The notes under the pieces were generated by a model. It was not told the origin of the DNA. It did no database searches and saw nothing but the letters and a program-made list of their open reading frames with translations. Of a DNA stretch of 64,000 bases, positions 11,880-23,639 are shown one piece after another (position 1 is the first letter of the stretch; the number at the start of each line of letters is the position of its first letter). This stretch comes from Shinisaurus crocodilurus (taxonomy: Eukaryota > Chordata > Lepidosauria > Squamata > Shinisauridae). The DNA is taken from NCBI GenBank assembly GCA_021292165.1, contig CM037883.1, positions 6,736,934 through 6,800,933 of the forward strand, read 5' to 3'. Made by a program: the position numbers and the translations under genes.

Positions 11880-12545
11880 TAGTAACTTGATCTCGACGCA
11901 GAAATCCCATTTTATTCCGCACTGTGGAGAACAAGGAGCCACTGGCAGAAAAAGGAGATTCCAGGGGACGGGCGGGGATTGTTAGGTTTTGCATGAGCAG
12001 AACGAGGATTGTCACCTGACATCAGGATTGTCACCTGACATGGAGGATGTCTCTTGAGGTGAAGTACACAAGGTCTTCAGTCACCAGACATAGTCTCAAG
12101 GTTTATGAATCAGCAACCATGGGACAGGTTTGTGGTAAACATGTTGTGATGAATAGGTTATATAACTGGTGAGTAATATCCTATTTATAGATACTGTAAA
12201 TAGGGTCTTACTATATAAGTTGGGGTAAGTCACACATCCCCTCACTCTCTTCCTGCTCTTGTTCTGGACTTCTACTTCAAGTCAGTCACTTCACTTCATC
12301 TCAGCCTTACCACTGGGGTCTTGGATTTGTATCTGCAAAGATGTAGCGAGATGGGATCATCTCTTCTGCGTAAGAGTTGCATTGCTTGCCTTAATCCCGT
12401 GTAATTGGGTCTTACAAATAAACTCTTTAATCTTTATTAACTGCTGTTATCTCCTCCTTCCGTCTGCATGACTGGGACTGAGGGTCACTGGCTAGGTAAG
12501 CTTTTGAACCCAGGTCAGTCCAGCTCTCACAGGGAGAAGGGCAGT
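11880..12545 (+). mobile_element. Possible solo LTR of an endogenous retrovirus-like element
   Basis: The stretch has LTR-like control signals in order: a tandem repeat GATTGTCACCTGACAT at about 12008 and 12027, a TATATAAG box near 12212, and an AATAAA signal near 12414 followed by a T-rich stretch. No gag, pol or env frames adjoin it, so if it is an LTR it is a solo one. The termini and target-site duplication were not resolved. It could instead be unrelated intron DNA. Confidence 0.35.
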
Positions 12546-13365
12546 GGACCTTGATGGGCATCTACTCAAAGGACTAACCAGGAGGATAAATGGATATGGA
12601 AGACGGGAAGGAAGGAGGGCAGAGCCTCCTGTTCAGGATTCCAAGCCAGCCATGCCTTCCCCCTCCAGGATACTAGACATTACTAGGGGCTCAAGCAAGC
12701 GAGTTCACTCTCCCTCCACCCCCCCCTCTGCCCCAGTTTCCCATTTCTCTCTCCCAAGTGACAATATTCCAATAGTCCATTGAGATTGCTCAATTATAAT
12801 TGGGCTGCTTGGCGAAGGGGGGTTGCCCCCTTCACATTTTTTGGATTTTGGCAAACCTACAGGTACCCCCTAACAGGCTTATATACCTCCCCCTTGTTTC
12901 TCAATGGCCTAGTTTTGGCTCCATCTCTGTCAGCAAGAGAGCACTACACTTGATATTACGAGTGAGGGAATAAACTTTGTGATACCATCATCCCATAGTC
13001 ATTTTTCCTAGTGATTATGACAGAAGGGATTTCAGATCATGTCACTCCAGCTGAGGCACTACAGAATTCATTTTCATCTCCTACATGAAAATGCATCACT
13101 TTCTCCCGCTGCTGAAGGTTATATATCTGCCTCTATTAAAATGCCTAGAAAAAGACAACAAAGGTTGCTTAAGAACAGCCTAGTTTCTCTCTGAAGTGCT
13201 AGGTCTTGACACATACTGGAGTTTTTGTGGTTTATTTTTTAAACATGCAGGAGCATTCGAAATATTCAAATATATTATCTTCCATCTGCTCTCTGATATG
13301 GTACAGCCCAGTCTTCCATATCTGAACTGGCTCTTGCAGCATCTGATTATGGTATTTGTTTTTAC

Positions 13366-13438
13366 CTGTGGTTCTATTTTCCCCTGATAGACAAGGTATG
13401 TCTTCATGGTGTTCCCAGTTAGTTCCATCTTTCATAGG
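13366..13438 (-). CDS. MTM1: MTM1 coding exon 3
   Basis: The exon is 73 nt, identical in length to what I recall for human exon 3, and starts in phase 0 and ends in phase 1. It encodes PMKDGTNWEHHEDIPCLSGE then NRTT and the first base of the next Asp codon. The alignable landmarks are KDG and the P-L-GE-T segment just before DKEVIY. This N-terminal linker ahead of the PH-GRAM fold is poorly conserved, so identification rests on position, exact length and phase. The acceptor is TTCCTTAG at 13439 and the donor GTAAAA starts at 13365. Intron 2, which separates it from exon 2, is only 331 bp. Confidence 0.9.
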
Positions 13439-13769
13439 CTAAGGAAGAAATAATGGTATCAGAACAGGAACTCTCATTATGTTATGTAATTTGGGTACAA
13501 TCCTGTACATGTAAACCTCATACACCAATTAGAACAAAAGGAAATGAGAAATTACACAGAGCTGTAGTTAACTCTTAGTGTTCTCATCTACCCTGTGGGA
13601 CTTAGCTTAGGTTTTAAGAGAAATGTAAGTTATAAAACTAGATGCTAATAACAATCCAAATTCTCAAGCCCGTAACTACCACCAATGGATTCAGAGACAT
13701 TTAGAGATCCAGAAATGTTTAAATTTAAAAAGGAAAAAGTGGAAAGTTTAAACAAGAAAACATACTCAC

Positions 13770-13832
13770 TTTTTTAATTGAGGAGCTCTCCAAAGAGTTT
13801 GAGTTACATCTAGGTGTTGATGAGGAGGCCAT
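13770..13832 (-). CDS. MTM1: MTM1 coding exon 2 with start codon
   Basis: The exon carries the ATG at 13832-13830 and 21 codons up to a GTGAGT donor at 13769, the same 63 coding nucleotides as I recall for human exon 2. The peptide starts MASSSTPRCNSNSLESSSIK and ends in a further K. It matches the MTM1 N-terminus in pattern (MAS-ST--NS-SLE--SIK). The start is unambiguous because splice acceptors lie immediately upstream. These are TTTCTCAATAG ending at 13845, or the C-rich CCCCCCAG ending at 13834; the latter would leave a single untranslated base before the ATG. The serine-rich N-terminus precedes the PH-GRAM domain. Confidence 0.93.
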
Positions 13833-16300
13833 ACTGGGGGGAATCTATTGAGAAAGCAGGGACAAAAAATGTAAATTATAGTTGGACTGCATACATTATG
13901 AGATTCAAAGGCTTTGCAAAGGCAGACGGGAGGAAGGCAGGGGAGAAAGTAAAGATTCTTTCAATAAATGCCTCCATTTTACTCATTATAATCACAATAC
14001 TGGACAGCTTCCAAAGATCTCACATGTTCTCATCCTAGAAGTTATTTGGAAAATGAATTAAAACATTAAAGTAGTTCCAACAATGGTGGCTAGCCAGGCC
14101 AACACAAAACAGAACGCTTAAATACTGGATGCCATACTAGCTAATATTTATATAAGTTTCCATGGGGGTGGGGTAGAGAGAGAAAAAATCTCGGCTGTTT
14201 TTGCCAAACCATTCTAGCAAGGTTAAATACACCCACAGAAGAGAAGGATGATGAAAACAGTAACAGTATTTTTCCAGTTTTGAATTCTTCCATTTGCTAA
14301 TTGAAGAAGCAGTTAAAAGATGGGCATTTGCCACCTCCTTGAGCAGAGGAGTTTTAATTGCAAAGCTAATTTTGACTGATGGCAAGTGTACAAGTGGATT
14401 TCAGACTGAGGGGTGGGGATTAAGTTCTTCTACTGATATTGGCAGTGTCCTTTTCGCTATTCTAGAATCACTATGCGCCTAACTTCTCCTATTATCTTTT
14501 GGCTGCTTCAGTAGAAAGCTTTTTGGACAACTCAGTTCCTCAAGAGACAACCTGATCTGGTCAAATAACTCCTGAGATAATAGCATTAACAGCAGTTAAG
14601 AGTTATAGCTTCAAAACCATTGTCATATAACAACACTTTAATATGTAACACTCTTCCCATACATGGACTCAGCAATCCTTACAACCACTGGAGTACATTA
14701 TCCCCATATTGCAGATGGGGACACTAAGGTTGAAAGATAATGACTTGCTTTAAGGTGTGAACTTATGGCAGATACAACATTTGAACTAGGACTTCCTGGT
14801 TCATAGCTCAGTTTCTAGCTCTCATAAAAAAGACTTTAGATGTGATCCTGGGCCATAATACCTTGGACTGAAGCAAGCAGAGACTGATTTAACAGAGCAG
14901 AAGTTACTTTGGAGGAAATATGTGTAGGTTTGAGCCGTATGTCAAGTACCTATACATTACCCTCTCTGATTGCTTTTTTTATTTTGATGGTTGTTATCCA
15001 GTATGCTGCACCAAATTATTTTGTTATTGTGACTGTTTCTTTATTGTTCTATATCCTGTTAGCCACTCTGAGGGACTTTTTAGGATGTGGTATAGAAAAC
15101 AGTATATAAATATGTTGGGACTTGAAAAAGATACTAGGAGAGGATATATTGTGGAGTAATATCCTTCCTATCTCACGTTAGTGAGATCAGCAGAGTAGAG
15201 TCCCTTTCCTGCTTAAAAGAAGCTTAGATTTGGCTAGTGTTAGTTAGCCAGTTAGCATTTGGTAATCCAGGATGCTTTAAGGCAGACTGGATTTCCCTGG
15301 TTTTGCCCCCTTTTCTCTCCCTCAGAACAATAATCAGAGAGACAGTCTTGTAAAAGTTAAAAGTAACATTTACTCACTCAGATTATGCAGTTTCATTCAG
15401 GCAGGCTTAAAAGTGTTTCTTACAGTTGCTTACAGTACATTTGTAGTTACTTGGGGTCTGAACTTGTGGAGTTCAGACCAGCAACTCTGGCTACATGCTG
15501 TTACAAGGACCACGTGGAGACAACAACCTGGTGGTGCCACGCTCACTAGAGTCTGAACAGAAAGAGGAAGAAGCTGGGAGCAACGCTCACTTCCTGTTCA
15601 GGCTGTTAATAATTCACTGAGTACCTTCTAGGAAAACCACCCTAGAAGGTATCAGTGATCTTAACCATTTCACCCAGTTACCTGGTGAAACATTAGCCAT
15701 AGGTTTTGACTGCAATTTTAATTATCCAACAAAATAAATGTCCCTAAGATAACTCTTAATAATAAGACCTATATACAACATTACAGTGGATAGTATTCCT
15801 GTTTACATATAGCACCTGCCTGCTAAAAAAAAGTATTTCCAAATACCACCCTAAGAGTTCTGTCATCTTGAGTGTTAAATTCCAATATTGACATTACTAT
15901 GTAAAACACTAACTTCTCCCTATAGCACAGATTATACAAATTATTTCTGGAAAAACTGCCAAAGCAATATTGCAACAGAATCTGAAATGATTATCTAAAG
16001 TCTAAAAATAGTGAATACCATCTAATTATTAAGGAGCAATCACCACTGTTCCACAGCTTAATCCACAAACATATATCTATTGTTTTAAACCAGTTTAACT
16101 ACTTACTACTAAGGCAAGATGACAAAGGGTATTATTTTGACTTGAAAACAATAGTGGGGGCAGAAGTTGGGCAAATGGCAGAAGCCAAGATCAAAAGATG
16201 CAATTTACACAAAAGTAAGGTCTCTACACATACAGAATTTTCTTTGAAGTCTGACAGCCACATTTCCAAATAGGCAACATGCCATTTTGACTAAAAGCTA
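13833..16300. other. MTM1 intron 1, 3' section
   Basis: No exon is seen here. An old MIR-like SINE lies at 14640-14815 and a LINE 3' tail (GTTAGCCACTCTGAGGGACT ... GTATAGAAAACAGTATATAA) at about 14985-15110. The segment 15130-15720 starts TGTTGGGACTTG and may be a decayed repeat, but I could not classify it. Confidence 0.4.
14640..14815 (-). mobile_element. MIR-like CORE-SINE remnant
   Basis: Read on the minus strand, the sequence has the MIR order: tRNA-like region, CORE (rc of GCAGATGGGGACACTAAGGTTG) and an L2-type end (rc of CAATCCTTACAACCACTGGAG). It is highly diverged. Confidence 0.6.
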
Positions 16301-16319
16301 GTTGTATATTTAACCTCTC

Positions 16320-16545
16320 CATCCCTCAACTGCCACCACAGGGGGCTTCTGAAGAACCATTCAGCCCTGAGGGGAGGAGACCACCAGCAGAAATAGCTTC
16401 TTCAAGACAAACAGTTGTTTGTCTTCTGCTTTACTGCATAACTTTAATTGGTGCTTATTGTTTTAATATTATGTAAATCGCTTTGGGAGGTCATCCTGAA
16501 AAGTGGCATATAACAGCTTAATAATAAAATAATTAAAAATACGAT
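16320..16545 (+). mobile_element. LINE 3'-end fragment
   Basis: AATCGCTTTGGGAGGTCATC followed by GGCATATAACAGCTTAATAA and an AATA-rich tail is the usual form of a CR1/L2-type LINE 3' end. No coding sequence remains. Confidence 0.45.
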
Positions 16546-16810
16546 GATGATGAACATTTTCATGAAACCTAAGGCTAAAGATATACCTCAGTCTAAACGC
16601 CAACATTTCCTAGATGCCACTAAACAAAACATAGTGCTCATGGGAAGATCCAGATGGAACTCTGCATCCAAGAGACTCATTAACTATTACTCATGCAGAT
16701 CCACGTTTGCAAGCTACAGGGTACCCTTTCCCCACTGATTTGTCTTCTATGGAACCTCTGCATGGCACATCTACTGTGGCACTGCTGTGTGTGTTGCAGC
16801 AGATTTAGAG

Positions 16811-16946
16811 CAGGGCTCTCCAACCTTGGGTCCCCAGATGTTGCTGGACTACAGCTCCCAGAATCCTTTGCCATTAGCCATGCTGGCTGGGTATGCTGGG
16901 AGCTGTAGGCCAGCAACATCTGGGGACCCAAGGTTGGAGAGCCCTG
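16811..16946. mobile_element. hAT MITE, palindromic, with 8-bp TSD
   Basis: The 136-bp element has ends CAGGGCTCTCC and GGAGAGCCCTG and folds back on itself. It is flanked by the exact 8-bp direct repeat ATTTAGAG (16803-16810 and 16947-16954), the hAT signature. It has no coding capacity. Relatives lie at 43139, 62893 and 40397. Confidence 0.9.
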
Positions 16947-16959
16947 ATTTAGAGGCATG

Positions 16960-18220
16960 TTCTAACCTAGAGTGCCAGTCAGTTCTCATGGCAGACAGTC
17001 CAAGCCTATTTAGCCTCTGCACTGCCCTGCATGAACTGAAAGTGTAGCTTAGAAAGTAACTCACACTTTTCTACAAGTGTGTATTGCAGCAGGAAGATTG
17101 GTAGGGGTGGGCAAGATGTCCGAGGAAAATTTGTCAGCCTGATGGAAGTTTCCAAGGAAACCCAGGGTCCCCCAGAATACAGTTTGAAAGCTACCAAGAG
17201 AGACAAGTTGCCAAAGAAGGCCGTAATTGCAAAATGGGAACAATAACACACTAAGAGGAGCCCTGCACAGGAGTCATTACGCAGGTGGTAGAGGGCATTG
17301 TAGGCAATGCAGCATAAAAACATAGATCCATTAGAACGTGAAGACTAGGTTTCAGGAACAAGATGTAGATCCTGAACAAAACAAAATTCAGCCTGTCAAA
17401 ATGGTCTGGAATATAAAACACCCCTTCAAGCAGATGAAAACTGTATTGCTACTAATGGAAAAAATGTTTACAATGGGATCTCTTTATTTGCTTGGCAACA
17501 GCAAGTTCTTCCCCTGAATGCTGGCCCATCCTTTTAGAATGACAGTGCAGTAATATCTCAGGGAAAAACAATTCACTCTGGGACTGTGAACCAGGAGCTG
17601 AATGACCTGAGGTACAGTATCAAACTGTACGTTCACTCTGCTGGGAATGGTTCCAACCACATACCGTAAGTCTCTGCATGATTCCTACAGAACATCTTGC
17701 AGAAAAAATTACATCTATGTATGATACAGAGATGCCAAGGAGCCTGAGGCAGGTAGACAGATGCTTATTCTTTCAGCTTTAGACACTGTAAGTGGCTGTC
17801 CTTTAAGAACCAGTGCTCTCTTGAGAGCAACTTGTTCAGCTGTAGATTTTTCATGTTTTGGACAATGAAAAACTACAAGTATACTAGAGCCATGTGTTTT
17901 AATAATGCTCCAATTACTGCAAGCTTATTTCATCTCTGTTCACTTTTCTTGGATGTTCACTGTACGGTGAAGCTGAAATAAAACTCAACAGTAAAAAGAG
18001 GGGAAGGAGCAGGCAACAGGAACAACTCTCACCCTCCAAATTCACATTTTACTACAACTAACCCTTTTCAGAGGAATAAAGGATATCATCAGCATACTTT
18101 GGAACAGCTACTGAGCCTCATCCTTCTAAAAATTTCTTAAAGAACATCTGCTTAGAACAGGTGGCAATGTCAGGCTGGTTCAAGCGATATGGCCGCCATG
18201 GAGAGGGCAACCTAGCATGG
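16960..18220. other. MTM1 intron 1, no recognisable feature
   Basis: I see no gene, exon or clear repeat here; the open frames are short and lack recognisable domains. Confidence 0.45.
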
Positions 18221-18221
18221 A

Positions 18222-18277
18222 GAATGCTGGGAGTTGTAGGACTTTTTTTCTATCTAAACATGCATAGGATTGCACCC
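18222..18277. mobile_element. Half copy of the Harbinger-like MITE
   Basis: AATGCTGGGAGTTGTAGGAC followed by CATGCATAGGATTGCACCC and TTA is one arm of the MITE seen complete at 25968 and 61130. Confidence 0.7.
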
Positions 18278-18779
18278 TTAGTTGTAAAAACAAGCACATG
18301 CTTAGGTTAACAGGCTTCTTTGTCCTAAAATGAATACTACATGCAAACATTTGCCCATCTATAACTGAGCCTATACTAAACATAAGTAGGCTGAGGACAG
18401 TCATCTATTAGAATAGAATTATGGAAAGGAAGTAGCAAAGCAGTGTTACTGGCTCTTTTTTTATCACAGCCTTTGCAGAGAGGGAAAGAGTGAAGTAGGA
18501 GTATACTTCAGTGGTAAAAGTCCAAACCCTCAAGGCTTTCCTGGAATTTGAGCACTGCCATGAAAGCTAGATGGTATTGATTTAAAACTACACAATTAAA
18601 AGAGGGGAGGAAAACTCCTTAAATGCTCAGACTCAATACTTAAATCCTCTCTCAAGAAGTAGAAAAATAAAAAGTGATAAGGGAGAAAAACTGGGTTATC
18701 ATCCACCTAATTCAACTATTGCTTAAATGAGTTTTAAGGAGTTGCAGCAGGGAGGAGTTTCTGTCAAGCCTTGGAACTA

Positions 18780-19035
18780 AAGATGTGAGGGCCGGGGGGG
18801 GGGGGGGGGGCACAGAAAAGGGCGGGGGGAGAGACAGGAAAAAATGGGGGAAACATACACACCTGTTCTGGTGTTTTTTTTCCAGGGAAGATGTGAATGG
18901 CTGGGGGGGGGGGGAATGGGGAAAAACGGGGGAAATCCTGAAATACCATTTCCCCCATTTTTTCCCAGGGTTTTAAAGAAAATTTGGAAAACCATTTCCC
19001 ACCCCCTGACCTGCAATTTTTAACACACACACACA
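18780..19035. repeat. G-rich low-complexity region plus (CA)n
   Basis: Three long G runs (about 18796-18812, 18826 and 18902-18913) alternate with GGGGAAA blocks. They are followed by CCATTTCCCCCATTTTTTCC and a (CA)n tract at 19023-19038. The G runs on the plus strand could form G-quadruplexes. Length may be unreliable because homopolymers this long are hard to assemble. Confidence 0.7.
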
Positions 19036-19039
19036 CACC

Positions 19040-20355
19040 CAAACCTTCACATGTCTACTTAGAACCCAATCCTAAAATAAATTATACAAAAATAGTTCCA
19101 TTTCACACAATAGTTGGATCCTAACACCCAATCTTGCAAAGCCTTTTGCAGTTTTGGCAGATACTAAGCTGCCTTTAAAAAATTATATAAAACCAAATGG
19201 AAAAAGATTTGCTTGAGCCTAGCAGACCCCCCCCCCCCAAAACAGCATTTTAGCAACTCTACTTGATTGCTAGTAAATTACTGCATTTCATCCTGCCAAA
19301 ACATTTTACCATATCAAGTTACTTTCACTAAGAAATGCAACTTTCTAGAGCTAAAAATAGTCTGAAAGACGCTGACACTAAACCCTATCACTTACAATTG
19401 TGTATTCGTAAACTCTTTCTGACTAAGAACACAGAGTTTATTCTCATATTGCCTTTTTTTGTGTGTGCAAACATGGAACAACTCCAACAACATGAATAAA
19501 ATGCAAGGTCCTGTGTGAGAGAGTAACAGACAGACAACTGGCTTTTATTTATTTACTTATTTATTTTCTTTCAAAGAGACCCAGGAACTTTAAGACTCTG
19601 GCACTCCAGTGGCAACTTACATAGTTCCATCAAGGAACCAAATGCATCCATTAACCATAAAAGATAACTACCTATACGTGCATACAGCCACAGAAGCACC
19701 TCCTGAGGGTCATTCCTACTATAAATAGCATGGGGAAATAATAGTAGCTGCAATCCTATATGCAGCTATATGCCCTTAATCATGTAACTGTGTGAAAGAT
19801 CGCTAACAACATTTTTAGTTTGCTTGCTATCATAACATTTTAGAGTTGCAACACTAGTGAACAAAGCAGCATTTATAAGATGGCACCTGTAGCTGTCAAC
19901 CTTAATTTCTGTCAGCTTTTTACTTCCAACTGTGGGCTGGCTCACATGCTTATCCTGCCAAATAACACACACATGCTCCACCACCCTGCCACATGTGTAA
20001 CACAACACCATTTCTGCAGTCTTCTCCCACTTTGCTTTTTGAGGGGGGAAATTACGCAAATTGAGTCCCTGAATTGGTGTTGCATGTTTGGAAGAGGGAG
20101 TGCCCATACACACTCCTCCATGTCACAGGAAAAGGATCACTGGGCCTAGTAAGCAGGTGGAGCAGCCCTAAGTCGGCTAAAAGAAAAACCTACAGAAACC
20201 GTTTTGGGTTGTTGTTTTTTAACTTAGATTTACTTCCTCTTTTCCATGAAGTACCATCTCTACAGCAGACGTGAACAGAGACAGCTACACAAGAATATGC
20301 ATGTACGGTATACTCAAAAAGCCTACCAGTACAGATATACTAAAAAGTACACTTA
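19040..20355. other. MTM1 intron 1, no gene
   Basis: The stretch holds a C homopolymer near 19228, a TTTA-repeat at 19547-19566 and otherwise unremarkable intron sequence. Confidence 0.45.
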
Positions 20356-21640
20356 GGGAGCAATCCTATGTTCCTCCAACCTTATCTGGGGGGACATAGG
20401 ATTGGGCCTGGATGGCGCTGCGACCTCAGAAATCCCTTCCGAGGTCGCAGTGCCATGGAGCGCCCACCCTGCCACCTCATAGCCAGTGTGGTACTATTCA
20501 GACTAGCAGGAAACCAAACACAGAAGACCATGTTCAGTTCCCCTGCAGGGTTGCCACTAAAATTTTATTTTTCATTCCCTGACTTTCCCTGACCAACATC
20601 TGTCAATTTCCCTGACCACCATTCAAATATAACCACAAGTTAAAAAATGAATAGGTCGTGTTGCATTAATGCAAGGCTTAATGAAATGTTCCACTCTACA
20701 ACTACACAAGTCTCAACTGCAAAAATATTTGTCAAAGTAAGGCCCTGTTGCCCTGGTTTCTACGGAAAAGCCGCAGCGCGGGGTCCCAGCACGCCGGCAC
20801 AGGGTCCCGGCGCATCACTTCTGGCCAGCCAGCACAGACTGGCGAGCAGGGCCCGGGACCCGGTAAGGCCCGTTCACTTCGGGCAGGTGTGAGTGGGGCT
20901 GATTTTGGCCCGCTATGCCTGCTTGAGGTGAACGGTTACATACCTAGTCCATTCCATACACAAGCATGACCCAAAAACATGTTCATCTTTATATGTAAGT
21001 TAAATGCAGTACTAGCAGGTAGGGATGAAAACAGATGTTTAAAGTTTGTATATTGCTAAACGTTTAAACTAGCCTTGCTTTGCAAATTCTACAGGCAGAC
21101 CTTGGAAATCATGCAGGGACAGAGCTCAACAAACATATTAGGCTGGTGGCTGGGGGTGGAGCTGAGAAAAAGGTGGAGCTGGGAAAGGGCATCATTAAGT
21201 TTTACTTGTATTCTGCTACTTCTCTATTCCAGTTGCTCTGGCAGCAGCAGGTCAAAAATCCACTGCTTGAATATATTTTAATCACAATTTCCCTGACTTT
21301 CCCTGACTTCAGACCAATTTCCCTGACTTTCCCTGCCTGGTTTCTATTTTCCTGACTTTCCCTGACTTTCCAAAAGTGGCGACCCTGCCCTGTGGGGGGG
21401 GGGGGTCCTGGGGGTGGGAAAGGAGAAGTGAGGCTCTGCTGGATTCCGCCTCACCCTCTCCTCCCCGCGAGGAGCGGTAAAACATCTAGACAGCCGAAGT
21501 CAGCCATCTAGATGTTTTTGAGGGCGAGGGGAGTGTGGCGGACATCCTATCCGCCGCGCTCCTCCCGCCCTCAATAGGATGCCTATAATCCTCCAGGTTC
21601 GGCGGGTTGTGGGCAGCCTCATAGGACTGCACTGTGAGAA
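20356..21640. mobile_element. Nested transposons: MITE interrupted by a hAT-like element
   Basis: The outer element starts TTA then GGGAGCAATCCTATG at 20353-20370 and appears to resume at about 21392, ending near CATAGGACTGCACTG. Inside it, 20544-21391 has ends CAGGGTTGCCACT and AGTGGCGACCCTG (hAT-like) and carries clusters of TTTCCCTGAC near both ends (20570-20625, 21285-21370). Inside that is a GC-rich block at about 20745-20945 related to the insert at 28476-28548. The outer element is the least certain level. Confidence 0.55.
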
Positions 21641-22039
21641 AACATGTCATGACAGGAATGGCATCCTCCCACTAGTGATATAGGATTGCATACATTTTAT
21701 GATAATGTCGTTATAACAGTATCACAGTAAGACCAAAAACAAAGTTGACCTGAAGCAAATACATAAACCAGAAAGCAGAACTGAAATACAAACTATGAGT
21801 TGGATTTAGAGTTAGTCATACCTTGAGTAGGCTCACTGAAATCAATGGGACCTGTTACTCATGTTTTTTCAGAGAACAAGGGAGTTGGAAACTACTCTGT
21901 CTGACCTGGAGGCAATTTGGTAAAATTTAAGGATGTTATCTCTCATGGAGTGGTTGCTTCTAAAGCACAAGTGGCTAAGCAAAATGTCAATCTTCATCTT
22001 CCATTTTTTTTCAATAGCTGCAGATTATAAACTATATCC

Positions 22040-22640
22040 TGGGGGCGGGGGCGGGTAGATATGGTTACAAATTATACTTTGAAAAATTATTGCATTTTGA
22101 GGACAAAAATGATTGCTATGTGAGGCATATAAAATATTATTAGATATAGGTAGGTATTAGTGGAATGGAAGCAGTTAAAATCAAATTGGAAAGAATTTAG
22201 TGTATCAATATCAGATGAACAATGGGAGTATGCGTATTCTCTTAGATATGTATTAGATGTAAACTCAAAAGGAAACTTTTCTAAAATCTTATCAAGAATG
22301 TTTCCAGGGGTAACAGATCTGTGCTGAAGGTGTAGGAATAGAAAGGGAACTTATGCCCATATATGGTGGTATTGTAGTCCGGTTAGGCAACACTGGATTA
22401 AGGTTGTAAGTGATATAAAATCACAGATTTCAAATTACAATTAAATCCTGTTACTGTATGTTTGGGGCACAGTAAAGACTAGTTCCCTAGGGACTATACT
22501 GCAATGGTGATGCACATGTTGATTGCAGCATTAATTTGGCAAAATCTTTTGGAACAACTCATACAATTGATCAATGGAAAAAGAAGGTATGGACTATTAT
22601 GCTTATGAATAAAATTACCAGTTATAAACTGCTCTGAAAC
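22040..22640 (+). mobile_element. L1 ORF2 C-terminal remnant
   Basis: With several frame breaks the plus strand encodes the L1 ORF2 C-terminal zinc-knuckle region. Recognisable are LCWRCR around 22321-22341 and GTYAHIWWYC around 22345-22376 (TATGCCCATATATGGTGGTA). This is the same domain as in the better preserved copy at 32749-33428, and it is much older. Confidence 0.7.
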
Positions 22641-22718
22641 AGACAGATGAACTCAATTCAAATGTTTCCCCCCAAAACAACACATGGATCCCACTTATTA
22701 GTGTGAGGTAGTGGTGAG

Positions 22719-22916
22719 AGCCAGTGTGGCGTAGTGGTGAGAGGAGATCCAGGTTCTAGACCCCACTTGGGCATGAAACCCACAGTCACTGACTCTCAGC
22801 CTAACCTACCTCACAGGGTTGTTGTGAGGATCAAATGGAGAGTAGGAGGAGGATTATGTAAGCTGCCTTGGGTTCCTTGCAGGAAAAAAGGCGGGGTATA
22901 AATGTAATAAATAAAT
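22719..22916 (+). mobile_element. tRNA-derived CORE/MIR-like SINE
   Basis: The head AGTGTGGCGTAGTGGTGAGA and GGTTCTAGACCCC are the A and B boxes. The body has CTCACAGGGTTGTTGTGAGG and the 3' end GGGTATAAATGTAATAAATA. The same family recurs at 23640, 26790, 28198, 45676, 47085, 47526 and 60651 and is the commonest SINE in the window. Confidence 0.85.
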
Positions 22917-23055
22917 ACCGTAAATAGCTATTGGAATGTGATGTGATGAATTAATGACTTTGGATCTATTGAATATGAAATCAATGTTGTGTATTTGAGT
23001 ATTATGTATAGGAATATCAATAATAAACATTTTTAAAAGTTCAATTGATTTCACT

Positions 23056-23390
23056 GGGTCTATTTATTTATTTATTTATTATATTTATTCACTGCCCATC
23101 AGCCAAAAGGCTCCCTGGACGGCTTATAAAACAAAGCAACACAAAAATATCAACAAAAATAATATAAAAACACAAACATATTAAAATATAACATGATAAA
23201 AACAAGCAGCCAAAATAAATTCAATCCAGAGGTACAGTGGCGATAATAAAAGGAATAAAATCAACCATTAAAATATTGGGCAAATAAAAAGGTCTTCACC
23301 TGGCGCCTGAAAGAATAAAGGGTAGGCGCCAGGCACACCTCCTTGAGAAGCTGATTCCATAGATGGGGTGCCACAACTGAGAATGACTAA
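23056..23390 (-). mobile_element. LINE 3' end, L2/CR1-like
   Basis: On the minus strand this ends in (AAAT)n after rc of CACTGCCCATCAGCCAAAAG. The segment with TCTTCACCTGGCGCCTGAAA resembles the RT C-terminal coding end of this type of LINE. It is 5' truncated. Confidence 0.55.
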
Positions 23391-23639
23391 GTGTGGATCC
23401 AACCCAATATTTGCAAGACTGTGACACGTTTGTAATGGAGATTTATACTGTTACCATGAAATCAAACACCTCTTATATGCTAAGACTCCGCATAAGTAAA
23501 AGGGAACATATTAAGCAACCCTTATGGGTCAGGGGAAAAGAATATGTGGCAGACAAACAAGAAAACAGAAGATCCATACATACATGTATGAGAAGGACCA
23601 TAGCTCCATGCTTTGCATATGTTCCTAATTTAATTTATT

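Noticed and set aside
11880..12545. A complete endogenous retrovirus
   Set aside because: Only LTR-like control signals are seen; no gag, pol or env reading frames and no second LTR are present nearby.
6173..13832. Assignment of the myotubularin exons to MTMR2 (and MAMLD1 to MAML2, its neighbour)
   Set aside because: The exon 5 peptide has MTM1-specific residues ([24 protein letters not shown]), exon 4 reads [20 protein letters not shown] as in MTM1, and the small exon 2 and exon 3 sizes are those of MTM1.
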